Positions 11,345-24,080 of a DNA stretch of 64,000 nt are shown piece after piece. A program made the position numbers and the translations under genes. Origin of the DNA: Nissolia schottii (Eukaryota; Streptophyta; Magnoliopsida; Fabales; Fabaceae). The DNA is taken from contig QANU01085996.1 of NCBI GenBank assembly GCA_003254905.1, positions 407,511 through 471,510 on the forward strand, given 5' to 3'. Under the pieces are notes generated by a model, which worked only from the letters and a program-made list of their open reading frames with translations, was not told the DNA's origin and searched no databases. Within the stretch, counting starts at the first letter, position 1. Every line of letters starts with the position of its first letter.

Positions 11345-11640
11345 CCATCATCATCACCAGACCACCACTAGCCACCGTCAATCGGCTGATGTTGATTTGC
11401 CATTAGATTATCCCCAGCCGATGTATGACCACTATTGGCGGATGTCGGGCAACCATTGGCTAATCTACGTCGAGCCATTGCTGGTTGAGGTTGAATCACC
11501 GTTAGCTAACACTAGACCCCCCATCGCCGATGGATCATAGTCGAACGACGTTGGATTACCATCAGTTTGCGATGACTGATAGCAAACCATTGTCGGTCGA
11601 AACCGGACCGCCGGTTGATTTTAAACTACCTTCGGCATAT
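11345..11640. repeat. Degenerate minisatellite-like block
   Basis: This is a G+C-richer island in AT-rich DNA, made of repeated variants of a roughly 22-bp phrase of the type gatgtcgggcaaccattggc. At least eight loose copies can be followed. Stop codons fall in all frames I tried, so coding is unlikely. Confidence 0.5.
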
Positions 11641-12660
11641 ATTATTTTATTGTAGGTATTTTTGAAAAAAAATATATTGTACTATCGAAAATGTTGGTAA
11701 CAACTCAATTTGCAATCAAATGCCTTCAAACATATTTCTAAGAAAGGTTCTCCTAAGAATAACTTTCTTAAGAACAACATTTCTGTTAATAAAAATAATT
11801 TCACAAACCACACGCAAGGAGTTGAATTTTTTGAGTTTTCCAATACTTTCAATCTTCAACTTTTAAAATTTAATAAATATGGTACACAATTTTGTTCAAC
11901 TCGTTTATATATTAACAATAATGTGATCCATCCGTGACGATTTATAAGCTGGCTTTCTTTATTAACTAAAGGCTCAGCACATACTATGTTAATTACTAGT
12001 GTTTGATGACCCTTTACTTTGAGTGCACAAATATACCAATTTGTTTTACCATGATATGCATATATATATGCATATTTAGTGTTAGATGACCCTTTACAAT
12101 GAATGTAGATAAAGATGCAAGGGTTAAAGTTGATGGGAGCATGGGTGGCTATGTATGCATGTCATGTAGATGCATGAAATGAAATACTAATCCTCGTTCC
12201 AGCACCCCAGCCCACTTACTAGTAATTTAATGAGGGTAATTACCAACTTAATGCAAATTCAAATGACAAGTGATTAAGATGCAGCCCCTCTTTACAATAT
12301 TAAATGCAATTGAATTAGCCGCACAATCCAATGCCACATTTAACAACATACACACCTGTTCAATTCAAAACGGTTCCACTAAAAAGTAGAAAAATAAATA
12401 TTATAAAATTAAAAAACAAACATTATTAAACGCATAAATTAATAATATTAAATACACATGCACCCGTACACATATAAATGTTTAGTGATAATATTTATTT
12501 ATCTATTTTATAATATATATATATTTTTATTTTGTAATATTTATTTTACAAGTTTCCAATTAGTAATTTTGGTATTCAAACTCGTAACCCCTTGTTCATT
12601 GTTCCTTCCTTTGTCACTATCATCACTCATTTCCTGCCTCTGATTCTGCCAGCTTCCCCC
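11641..12660. other. Intergenic, AT-rich, no gene seen
   Basis: No supported exon is visible. A short palindrome of the form atatgcatatatatatgcatat lies at about 12,055-12,076. The last 200 bp precede the second RKD copy and would be its former promoter. Confidence 0.35.
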
Positions 12661-12674
12661 ACTCTCATTGCAAA

Positions 12675-14010
12675 ATGAAGTTCTTCGGACATGACCACCT
12701 CTACTTCTTCTTCTGCTCTAGTCCTCTACAAATCACTGACCAGTGAGTCAGATTGATTGATGAATGGTGACTAACATTTCATTTTATTCCCCTAATTTGT
12801 GTGCTTTTTTTTTCCCCCGAACAATGGAGGTTTCATCATTTACATAGGAGTTGTTAGATGGTAGTGACTTACATATTTGGGGAAGGAAATATTTCATACT
12901 ATTCAATTCATTCAATTTTTTATAATTTTTATAATTAAATTTATCAAAAAAATGTTATCATTTAATGTTCTATATGATCATAATAAATTTTTATTAGTCA
13001 AATAATTGAAACAACTAACTTATAAGAGATTTATAGATTTATAGACCATCTCTGTACAAATATTGTATTAAAAAGTGTTTTATTATCACATTAAATAACA
13101 TAATTAAATAATATGTCATATTAAATAATGCAAATAATAATAAATTTTGATGAATTTAATCATAAAATTATAAAAAAAATAAATAAATTAAAAAAAAGGA
13201 GATATTTTCCGCCTTGTTGGATTGGGGACCGCACTTGAGTACACGCAGAAAAGGAATCAAATAATTTCCCAGAACTTGAGAGTTTCGACTTGAATGCCTT
13301 GATGAATATTTTGTTGGTTTTACCGAGACAGAGTCGTCTTCTTCTACTTCCTCTTCAACGGTGGTGAATAATGTCAAGCAAGAAAATGAGGAGAAACAGA
13401 ATAAGAAGACTAGTTCTCTGGATTTTGAGGAGATAAAGATGCATTTGGGTGTTCCAGGAAACTCGGCATCATCATGAGGTGGCCTCACCGGAAACTCAAG
13501 AGCTTGAAATCCTTAATTCTTAACCTCTAAGCAATCCAATATCATGTTTGTGTTTGTGTTTGTGCTTTGTGCACTTACAATAGTATATTCTCTTTTCGAT
13601 TAATACTATAGTACACTTTGAATTTTTGGATATGCATAAAATTAACATTTTGAAATAAAAGTTTAACCTTTTTGACTTTTGTTATGTAGTTTCTGTATAC
13701 TTTGTGCTCAATATTGGATGGCAATTAATTTTATCTATTAACTGTTCTGTTGATTTTTTATTTATTTATTTTGGTGAAACGGCATTAACTGTTTGGCATA
13801 TAGTAGTTGCTCTAGTCCGTGGTTGAAAGATTTTGTTGTGTCGTGTAGGAGATGGGCATGGAAAGCGAGGTTACCATGTTGGACGAACACAAAGAGATGA
13901 TGGAGAAAATAGCGGGCATGGAACTCACTCGAGAAACCAAGAGGCTTAGGCAGGCTTGTTTCAAGGCCAAATATAAGGACAAGAGAAGAAACTTGGCCCT
14001 TCAACCTTGA
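12675..14010 (+). pseudogene. Second RKD copy, broken in the RWP-RK domain
   Basis: A first exon is kept at 12,675-12,742 (start codon, then a GTGAG donor), like 90-163 of the intact gene. The second exon is recognisable at about 13,260-13,530: an LDEYF segment, a serine/threonine stretch, then KKTSSLDFEEIKMHLGVP matching the start of the RWP-RK domain. About 60 bp are then missing compared with the intact gene, with a frame change, before the signature reappears as MRWPHRKLKSLKSLILNL followed by a stop at about 13,528-13,530. The last exon at 13,850-14,010 is fully open (MGMESEVTMLDEHKEMMEK ... RRNLALQP) and preceded by a good acceptor. The copy cannot make a complete DNA-binding domain. Confidence 0.82.
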
Positions 14011-14054
14011 AACCCCTTTTTTTCCCCATGCCCGTTGCTACTTTGAATCTTGAA

Positions 14055-15001
14055 GAGGATTGCGAGGTGGCCTCACAAAAAACTCAAGAGCTTGAACTCA
14101 CTCATTCACATCGTCAAGGTTTGTATACACATCATCGTATTCTCTGTCCCCACAGTACTTCCCAACAACCTGTAAATAAGAGGTGTACTATGTGAATTTA
14201 TTTTACAGTATATCAACTCATTATTTATTACTCAATAAGATTTTAACCAACCTCACACTCGGTTCAATTTTATTGAATGATAAGGATGGGTGTTGGTTCG
14301 ATGTCTCACTTAAAATAAATATAAATAACATTTTCTTAAAATAACATGCATGTTTTTAGTCTTTTAATATTATGAAATTTTAATGAGACCTACATCTTAT
14401 TAGGATTCATTCAACGATGAATGACTAATGAGTCAGAGTCACTATATCCTAATTCACATTACCAATTAATATAAATAACATTTCTTTGTAATTTTATAAA
14501 TAACTGGACGGTTCCGCTATTTGTATACCACAAAAATTGATAGTGAGTATACTATACAGAGAAGCAAACATTATCAAAATACATGAACAAACAATATTAA
14601 ACACACGTATATCTATGCACACATAAAACAGATAAACAAACATTATCAAACACATATATGAGTAATATTACACATGCATGCATGTACACATAAATGTTTA
14701 GTGACAATGATTGTTTCTCTATTTTATGATGTTTGTTTATTTGTGTGACGTATACAAGATATTTTTTTTATATACAAATAATTTTCGTCTAGTGGGTCAT
14801 GGTTTTCAGATCGTTTTGGTTTGTTGTGCGTTTTGTAGGAGATGGGTTTGGAAAACGAGGTTGGCATGTTGGAGGAACACACAGAGGATGGAGAAAACAC
14901 CGAGCATGGAACTTACTCAAGAAACCAAGAAGTTGAGGAAGGCTTGTTTCAAGGCCAAATATAAGAAGAGGAGAAGCAATAACTTGGCCATTCAACTTTG
15001 A
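14055..15001 (+). pseudogene. Third RKD copy, truncated and frameshifted
   Basis: At 14,063-14,118 only the end of the RWP-RK domain remains (RWPHKKLKSLNSL, then HIVK and a GT donor). It is joined directly to what looks like the 3' flank of the second copy, so the first exon and most of the second are lost. The last exon follows an AG acceptor at 14,839 and runs to 15,001. Near 14,886 it has lost 2 bp compared with the other copies, which shifts the frame. The remaining part, read in the other frame, gives ELTQETKKLRKACFKAKYKK. It is a non-functional remnant. Confidence 0.78.
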
Positions 15002-15344
15002 AGGAGTACCCTTCATGGTCATTGCTTTCAAATATATTATGCTCTCTGATAAGTAACAAGTACATGGCATTTAATTTAAGCCAACACTACAAACAAATGA
15101 CTAATTGAATGGTATAGGTCAATATATCTTAGTCCAATAGATTAGGAAAACTACGTACTTTGACCGCAATGCGTATGTGCATGTTCTTTTGCCAAGTTTA
15201 TTAGTCTTCAATTTTTTTAAGTGCAATATGAGGCACATATCCCATATTAGCATAATGATCAATTGCTGGCTTTTGAGTAACCTTCAAGGACATCTCATCC
15301 AAAGTTATATATGACTATATGCCATAACTAACCTTCACGAACAC

Positions 15345-15347
<3 letters not shown>

Positions 15348-15383
<36 letters not shown>

Positions 15384-15408
15384 TGCATGTATGTATGTAT
15401 GTATGTAT
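15348..15408. repeat. Compound microsatellite (AT)n-(GCAT)-(GTAT)n
   Basis: About 16 AT units are followed by gcatgcat and then about six GTAT units, lying in the 3' flank of the third RKD copy. Confidence 0.9.
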
Positions 15409-18400
15409 AGCTACTTGATTGCTAGCTTAATTGGTTGGTATTCCTTTTCACTTTTCAAGATTTTAATTGTTTCAACTGTGAAGCACAATATAAGTCGAGT
15501 AGAATTACTTCATGATATAACAGAATGCATAATTTTTTTAGGGACAATGTAATGCATATTTAATTTCCATGTCTTCTGCTACCTACCGTACACAAATTAA
15601 TTAGCAATATATTTAACAATGATATGATGTGAATTTTAAAAAAATGTCCATGTTACTTTGTTGCATGTATGGCGGGCTCCATGGAACCAATTTCTTAAAC
15701 ATTTCTTAAAATGCTTTGCTAGCCCCTGTGGTAATAAAAACGCCATGATTAGATAATTAGCTGACAATCCAAAGAGGTTTAATGAATTGTGTGTGTTATT
15801 TAAATTCATTTTATGTTAAATATCGTGTCGATTCACTTATTATTTACTATCAAATGAGATATCAATGGAATTCATATCTCATTAAATCTCAAATAATAGT
15901 GGATAGTGAATGAATTGACACAATATACCCATTCAAAATGAATACAAATTACATTTCTCTGGACTGAATATGCGCTGTCAATATGTTTGAATTTTCACTG
16001 TGCAAAATCTGGGTTCGAGCTCACTAAATATATTAGGTTATAAGATTGGGCTAATGGGCCCGTTCGTTTTTGGGCTACTATTTGAGATGACAATATTTTG
16101 AGTAATGTTTCTGGGCTCCAGCCTGAGACTTAATTAGTGGTATTTTGTAGGCACTTGGCACATCGTTTTGTATTTTGATTGAAATTTGATCAATGGACTA
16201 TATTAGATTTGAGATAAGGGTTCTTTAAGGCGAGATTTCTTACTTTAAAAGGTAAAATAGTGAATCTCACTATTAAATTAATAAAGTTAAAGTAAAATTC
16301 ATTCTCACTTTAGTAATTAAATGATAAAATTTTTCATTTTAGATGATTTAAATCCTTAATTAACATACTAAAATTAATCATCCGATGGTTAATTAATAAT
16401 TATGTTCATGTTTGGTTGATGCGAAAATAAATATTTTCTTTTAATAATTTATTAACAAGTCTAAACGTTTTAGCTTGTTTGTCAAACACAAGTATCACAA
16501 GATTACACTATATTAATATCAAAGTCAGAATTGTATTTTATGCACTAAATATTTTGCCTATAGCGTTAGAAAAATACTTGTATTCCTTAAGTATTTGGTT
16601 GGGATTCAATTCTTAATATTATATATATATATATAAATATATTTTGTTAACACTTGAAGGAGACATACACATTTTAGTAACCGAAAACATGATTTTCAAG
16701 TCAAATTAATTAATATATTAATGCGAACAAGTTTTTAATATTAGGAAATCAGTGACCACTGAGGGATGAAACATCAAAAGATATGTTTAGGCATATAGAG
16801 ATGGTGTCACCTATACAGAGATGTTGCTTTTGCGTTGCATAGTTGAATTCACAATCGGACACCGGAAAATGGTTTACAAATAATAATGTGTTATGGGTCT
16901 TACTTGTGACAATATATATTTGAACCGTGGTACCAGGGGCAGCAGAATTTCTGCGAGAAATTTACGGGTCAACCAAAACACTGTAATTAGTGTCGTGCTT
17001 CTATTTTGACTCTAAAATCTTGTTTCTACTTGCTTTGTAACTTTGACACTTATATATTATATTTTATAGCATGGTGCTTAGCTTGCTTCCATTTCGAATA
17101 ATATTGTCTTCTCTAGTCAATAACAAATTAGGAAACACAGAAATACTAACCGAACACGGAGTCATATACAGACCTACTTTTGGTTATTTAGGAGTTCTTT
17201 ACTAGTAATAAAAAATGTTTAAAAAACTTAATTATTTATCAACTGCTAAACTTTATTGATATATATAAACCATTTATAATTAGGAGCATCAGTGTTTTAA
17301 TTTCTTTCATACATCATTTTTTCAAAGAAGAAACATAATGTATTAAACTATTAATTACTAAAATTATCCAAAGTTTGTGTAAGGACAAAGGATATTGAAT
17401 TCAGAAACTAGGAAATGACAAACAGACCAACCAGCCTCGCTGTTAACGCACCAAAAAATGGGGTGCGACTGGAGGGGTTGGTTTTTGAAAGGCGAGGCTT
17501 TTGGTTGGATTTTTCTCTTCCTATTACTAGGGAAGAATACTAATCCCTTTTAACATAGATAGACTTACTCTCCTAAGTAACAAATTTTTTTAATAATTGA
17601 AATTTTTTTTTTAGCGTTGCAATGTGTTTCTATTTTTTTCTTCTTAAAATTGTAGTGTATCTCTATTATTGCATCAACCTCATATTGATAAAGGTAGGTT
17701 GAATATTCCTTCTTGTCAATTTTTTTAGGTGGGTTAGTGCACGGATTGATAATAAATTAAAAGAAATTTAAAAAATATATTTTTGAATGAATTAATTACT
17801 TTAAAATTATATTAAATATTGTCAAATATTGTGTTCCGTTGATTCAAAAATAAAAATTGATTTCATTTACAAATTTAATGGGATTTGATTGTTTTAGCTG
17901 TGAGACCCAATCGATTGTGATAGGATTTAATGAGAACCAATTTAGTTTTAAGTTCAATCCAAATCAAATCAATTCATATTTTTAATCATTCAGGTTTAAA
18001 TTATTAATCAAACTCAAATCAAATCAAATCCCAATTTAGTTCATTATTTCCAAGCACTACCACAATAAATTAACTCATCATTAATTGTAGATCATCTTTG
18101 TTAATTATCAGGTTGTGCTTTGATTTGGATATCCCAATTGTCAATTTCCTTCACAGAACTCCACGAAAACTAATTAGTGTGGCCTTCAATTCTGATATAC
18201 AAATATGAATTTCGATGACAGACCTGTATCGTAAGTGTACTATATTTGATAGTGATGTTGCCACCATTTTTTTGGTTGTTGGCGCTGTTCTGTGAAGCTT
18301 CCTTGCTTTGGAATGCTGCTGTTGTCTGTTTATGTTGAGCTGTTGTTGATGCTGCACCAGTTTGAGGTTGTTGTTGATGGTGTCCTGCGCTTCTTTAAAA

Positions 18401-19990
18401 CGTGCTCCTGTCCTGTCCTGTGCTGTGCTTGTACAAGGAATGTGCAGAGTGGTAGTTTGGTGGAATCGGCTGCAGGTGTAATGTTTTTATGCTTCTCCTC
18501 TTTGTCCTTTGTTTTTTGTTGCTTTCTTATCTTGCTTTATGCAACACTGCATTCGGTATCAGAGACAGAGACAGAATAGAGATAGAAAAAATTCTTGTTC
18601 CACAAGATCTCAATTCTGTATTCTCTAATATCTCTGTCTCCTGTCCTGTTAGTGATCTAATAAATGCTTTTGAAAATCAAGCGATTTTATACTATGTTTG
18701 ATTTTAAGTCTCTTGTTAACATACATCATGACGAAATCGGATTAATTTAATTATGAATGTTTCGGTATAAAACCATTCAATTAGCTTTTTGGACCTGTTT
18801 TCCTTTGTGCCATAGTGACGTAAAGTAATTTAGGAGACTCTTGATAAACTTATTCTGTCACTTCGATCCCAATGACAACATATAATCAATCACATTTAAG
18901 TTAGAGACTGCATGGAACAATAGACGAATGCAGATTACTTTTCTTTGTTCATCAATCTGCAATGCAAATAGAGCAATTTTACACTGACTTTGATTTAAGT
19001 CTCTTGATTTTTACAGTGAAGTTGCTTGATTTTCAAGAGCTTTGTCTTTGAGAGAGTTGTTGCTCCTGTTCCCTTGTGTTTGCAAGAGTCTCAATAGGAC
19101 AACATCCTTAATGTAAGACTAGGAAAAGGGTCTTTTTATGCGCTATTTAATTAATAGACTAAATCTATCAATTACTGCAAAATTCACTGACAAGTTCCAT
19201 ATAATGTCATAATCACTTATGTGTAACTTTGTTAAATCTAACAATTACATTGATCTCGAGCTTTTAAATTTAACAAGATATTTTCATATTTTGACATCTT
19301 AATTAATCTACACTTTAAAATTAGTATGCATTTATCTAGCGTCTACAATTATAATTCCAGCGTCTACAATTATAATGTTTTATCAAAATAATCTTTCTGC
19401 TCGTATTCAAGAGAAATCACTAGAGAAAAATTCACTTGTCAACGGGATCCGATTTACATGTATAGTGTGGAGGCATGCTCTCTACTATAATTTGAGATTT
19501 GTTTTTATTATTTATGTGTATATGTGTTGCATTATTTTTAAAATTTTACCCCACATTAAAATAAGAAGAAAGTAATTAAACGGAATTAATCTATTTTTTA
19601 TTTTATATTTTATCTATTATACTAAAAATATGTAATGTTTCAATTTTTAGTGACCCTTCTTAATATGTTTATGTACAAACTTTGCTTCCAAATCTTGATA
19701 AAACTTTGTTGACGTTACATAAACTTTTTGGACCCGTAAATATTTGGCTATGAAATAATTATCATTTTGAAATAATGCATCATGGAATCACTCTAAGTCT
19801 CTAATAATAATAATTAATTAATAGGAAATAGATTCCACCTGTACAAAATCCCCCAATATGGTGATCGGTGAGGGTGAATAAGGAGCCCCGCAATTGCACC
19901 TTATTGAGTTTTACATTTAATTTTGCTATAGAGTCTATCGCTGAGCCTGATATGTATACACAATCCGAATCTAGTGATGATACGAGAGCC
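15409..19990. other. Gene-poor AT-rich region
   Basis: I see no gene I can support. Short open frames at 18,150-18,700 are low-complexity (Gln/Leu-rich on opposite strands) and lack splice or start context. At about 17,930-18,050 a caaatcaaatc-type phrase repeats several times. At 19,342-19,378 a short duplication (gcgtctacaattataat) occurs twice in tandem. Confidence 0.4.
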
Positions 19991-19998
19991 CACCGTGA

Positions 19999-20149
19999 CT
20001 AGTGGGCCAGCCCATTTGAAAGCCCATCTTGGCCAGTAACAACTGGTGAAGGATCAAACGGTGGTGTCCAATTTGGAAGCCCATTTCCTCTGCTTTTGTT
20101 GCTTGCGTCTCCATGGGACCATTTGCTTAAAGCTTTCATAAATGCTTGC
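19999..20149 (-). other. Possible orphan terminal exon
   Basis: On the minus strand a ctgcag acceptor at 20,150-20,155 is followed by an open frame of 49 codons plus TAG. It contains AFMKALSKWSHGDASNKSRG and NGLPNWTPPFDPSP. The composition (G+C-richer, few rare codons, polar and proline-rich) is unlike the surrounding DNA. I do not recognise the family and could not find an upstream exon with confidence. It could be the last exon of a gene fragment carried or left here. Confidence 0.3.
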
Positions 20150-20155
20150 CTGCAG

Positions 20156-21131
20156 TTACAAAATTATTACATGATAAGATATCAAACCTAACCGAACCAA
20201 TAATAAATAAATTAATAAAATTATTGTTACAGAAGTCGAGTCGGTGCTTCATTTTTTTCCTCTGTAGCCATGTAGTGAAAGTCCTGCTTTTCGGTACCTA
20301 AAATGTGGATGTGTTTTTTGGGGCTGAATGTTTTTATTTCTTTATACCCAAAAAAGTAAGGAAATATTGTCTTGTCATAATAAGCTAGCGGCGCATGTGT
20401 AAAATGAAAAAGGATTAGACTAAAATTTATATTAAATTAGATGGTTAGTTGTAGCCACCTCGACAATATGATTCATGAAAGACCTCCATATTTCATTTTT
20501 GGTCAAACATTGCCTTTACGGCTTTACCCCCTTAACCTATATGCTTTTCATAATGTATACCTAACCTGCTATGCATTATGCATGATTCAGAAAACACTAG
20601 GGAGCCAATAGGAAAAAAAAGAAGAAAACAAAAGGACACGCTCATAGTCATATGTATTAACGAGAAAAATGATATGGATTAGAGACATACAAATTAAATC
20701 CTATACAAATTATTTTCCATTTCTAATTTTGTCCTGACGATTGTATCCTCAGTTTAGAAAGGATGGAATAACAATTATCCTGTGTATCCTATCATCATCC
20801 ATTTGAGGAATTATATACTAACACACAATTTTTATTTTAAAAAAAACACTATTAAGTTATTTTTACCCTAAAATAAGCTACACCTTCCTAGACTCCTAGT
20901 AATGTAGAATAATAATAATAAAAAGACTCCTAGTAATGTCCATAAATATAAATGCACAGGTGAACAATTGATGTCAACAACAACAATAGAGAATTTAATG
21001 ATATTTTAGTTTCCAAGATAAAGAATTACATATAGTGAAGGAGGTGGTCTTTTTCTAAATTGATTCATGCATCAACGAAAAGATTGATTATTCAAGAGTG
21101 ATAAAGGCGAGATTAATAATAAGAATTAATA
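20156..21131. other. Intergenic, no gene seen
   Basis: AT-rich DNA with a short duplicated phrase (gactcctagtaatgt at about 20,890 and 20,925). The right part would be the 3' flank of the minus-strand gene at 21.1-21.7 kb. Confidence 0.35.
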
Positions 21132-21662
21132 TTACAGGATATATTTGTTGGCATCACTTACCCAAAAATGTGAGGTAGCCTTCGACTGGTGAGAGAGACT
21201 CAAGGAGCTTCGCCTTCGGGGAATGCTATTCATCTTCACCTTGTGACCGGAAAAGTCGAAAATGCCCTCGTCCTCCTCCTTGGCAACCTTCCTGAAGCTG
21301 CTCCACCTGGCGGACCCAAAATTGGGGGCCCAATAGTCCCTTGGAGTCCTATAAGACGACGAGAATGACACGGCCCGGCCCACGTAAGGCCCACCCAGCA
21401 CCGTCGTCGGGGAAGGCCCATCCAAAAACAACAACCTCGGAGGCAGCTCTAACGTTTTGGCACTGTCGTCGTCCTTACTGGGCTCCGATCGGGTGTGGCA
21501 CACCCTAGGCTTCCCCGGTGCTTCCTCCCACTTGAAAGGCACCGACACCGCCGTATGCGGCGGGGGCGGAGGAAGAGGATCCTCCGGCGGCGTGGTGGGC
21601 CGCGAGATCAACATGGAGAGCCTTGCGGTTGTGGGTGATGAGGTGTAAGAGTGTGAGCCCAT
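21132..21662 (-). CDS. DUF688-like plant protein, single exon
   Basis: This is a 176-aa single-exon protein starting at 21,662. An in-frame start 23 codons upstream exists, but the MGSHSY start has better context and the extra segment looks like untranslated leader. The protein is Pro/Ser-rich, with a polyproline run (residues about 31-37) just before the motif VPFKWEEAPGKPR. That motif is the conserved core of the plant DUF688 group, whose function is unknown. A second conserved-looking part reads LPPRLLFLDG, followed by a Ser-rich C-terminal half. No signal peptide or membrane span is visible. TATA-like sequences on the minus strand lie near 21,706 and 21,793. The coding part is clearly G+C-richer than its surroundings, as usual for a real gene. 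Confidence 0.8.
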   Translation of the reverse strand: MGSHSYTSSPTTARLSMLISRPTTPPEDPLPPPPPHTAVSVPFKWEEAPGKPRVCHTRSEPSKDDDSAKTLELPPRLLFLDGPSPTTVLGGPYVGRAVSFSSSYRTPRDYWAPNFGSARWSSFRKVAKEEDEGIFDFSGHKVKMNSIPRRRSSLSLSHQSKATSHFWVSDANKYIL

Positions 21663-21731
21663 AATAGCAAAACAAGATGAGGGGGGAGTGAAGAGCGTGG
21701 GTTTTATAGATACGGAAATTAAATGTGTCAA

Positions 21732-24080
21732 TTTAAGTTTATACAGAGAGAGAAGGTGGGGGGAATGAATTTTGTGAATTGTGGTTTAATTATATAGTGT
21801 GGTTAGTACGACATTGAATGAAACAAGTGGCAATTAACTGGGGCCTTTGAAAAGTCAGAGGGGTAAATTTTCTTTGCTTTTGGTTTGGTTTGTTTATTGA
21901 GTGACTTGGTGGTTGCAGCAGAGATTAGAAGAAATTTACAAAGGAAAAGGAAAAGAGAAGAGTTATACAGTCCCCACTCTGCCCCAAATACAAGGTAACC
22001 CTCGTCCACCCTTTTCTTTGAAAACGACCACCGTGTTCCTCCTTCCTAGCTTATTTAATCAAAAATGTTATTTTTTATTTAATTTTCATTTCACTTATTT
22101 CTTTATGTTTTGTAGATAAATATTTAAATGTTTATAGAGCACATTTAATAGATATTTTATGTGCATTTATAATCGTTGATTATTAATTTTATGTATATTT
22201 TTTAGATACTTTTAAATTTAAATTAATGATTGCAAGTGCTCATGAAACATACATTTAAGTGTGCGTTCTATAAAAGTAATTTTCATGTTTTGTGTGAGTT
22301 TTGCGTCCAAGTTACAACTACCAAGTGTTAAAATGTTCTAGGCAAAATATTTCTTTATTTATATTTTTGCCACTTTTTTTTAGTTTTATTATTATGTAAA
22401 AATAAATTGTCCATAAATCACTTTTCAAAAATTTCCTTCACTTAAGGATTTAAATTATTTATTTACCAAAACTGACCTTCAGTAATTTCCAAGAGGTTTT
22501 TTATTCACACATTTCAATCCCTTTTAATAAAATAAATTCCGCAGCAACAAAATATATACAAAAACAAAAACCAAAAAATGGGATCCCTTTCAATAAGTTA
22601 ATGTACATAAATAGAAAGTTGCCTTGACACTATATTTGTATGTTTTTAGGGCACACTATATTTTTATGTTGACATGTAGATTTGATGAAAATGAATGGAA
22701 TTTATGAATTTGGCAAGTTGCGTCACGAGGTTACACTTGTCTTCCTAATAATGTGTGAACTACACATAATCATCAATATTGGTGATAGTGGAATACTGGA
22801 ATGAAGGGGAGGATACGTTTATGTTTAATTTTCTTGTTCTTGTTCTTAATGAATGAATGAATGAATAACATGAACTTGTGGTTGCTAACAATGAAACGTA
22901 CCTCGCCTTACATCTATTGCCGATTTGAAACATACTCCCTTTGCACATTTTTTTTTGTCTTTTTTTTCAAAAGCAAATAATTGAAGAAATCATTTAATTG
23001 ATACTAAGATAAAAAAATATAGAGTACAAAAATAAAATTAACATTGAGCAATAAATGTTATAATTAATAAGCGTTATGAAAAGTGAGAGAAATAATAAGG
23101 GTATAGGTGTAAAAATAACATTTAATATTTTTTTAATTTAATGAAATAACAATTAATTTTAGACAAATTTTTGTTTGAAAAACAACAACAAAAAATGGGC
23201 AGAGAGAGTATCATCGTAGTGGCTTGATAAGTACTTTTGTGTTTGCAAAACCACATTTTTTATTTTTCTGAAAGATGATTAATTTTACTTTATTGAAAAA
23301 ATTATTGATAGGAGATAGTTATTTCTAATGATAAATGAGTACCTAATAAATAATATAAAGATAATTTAAAAAAGAAATTGGATACCAAATGTTGCTTATT
23401 AAAGTGAATCCATTTTATACATGTAGTAGATTATGTTGACATGATTACACATTTCTTCTTAGAAATATATAATAGGGAGATTTAAATAAAGGGTGAGTTA
23501 AATTTCAATTTGTTATTAGTGTACCCACTCAATCACATATTATTATATTTGTTAATAATTTAAAAAAAATGATTATACTCATTTCAAAAATAATAGTATA
23601 AAACCAAAATTTTCTTTAATAATAAATAGTATAAAATTATTTTATAATTAAAATACATTAAAATTAAGTTCCTAATTTTTCACCTTTTATGGCGGTTACC
23701 GTTAAAAAGAATGATTATTTATAGTTCAATTATTATGTACTTATTATGTAAAGTTTTTTACATTATTATCTAATTAAATTATTTTATATGTATGAATTTT
23801 TAAATAATGAATAAGAGAATTAACTATTTTTATTTATGTGATGAGAATTAATCAAATGATAATATAAAAATATTTTACATTATTCATAGTAATTAAAAAA
23901 TTATTTATAGCACATGCTGGCTAGAAAGAAGTTCAAATTAGCAGAGTGCCAGGGTCAAAGAAAAAGTATACACCTTTATGATAATTAAAAGATAAATGTT
24001 GAATAAAGCATGACTGAGAAAGAATTAAAATATAAGTAAACATTACACAAATTATGTATATCTATGTACTCACCGGTTGT
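21732..24080. other. Upstream DNA of the DUF688-like gene and AT-rich intergenic region
   Basis: The first few hundred bases would be its promoter. Beyond about 22.1 kb the DNA is very AT-rich with no open frame of coding character. A short tandem of gaatgaat units lies at 22,850-22,865. Confidence 0.4.

Noticed and set aside
15348..15408. Possible CRISPR-like or functional tandem array
   Set aside because: It is a plain microsatellite; the window is plant nuclear DNA with no CRISPR arrays.
18151..18701. Overlapping open frames on both strands (Gln-rich on the minus strand, Leu/Cys-rich on the + strand)
   Set aside because: Low-complexity TTG/TGC-type repeats keep several frames open at once; no domain, start context or splice support.
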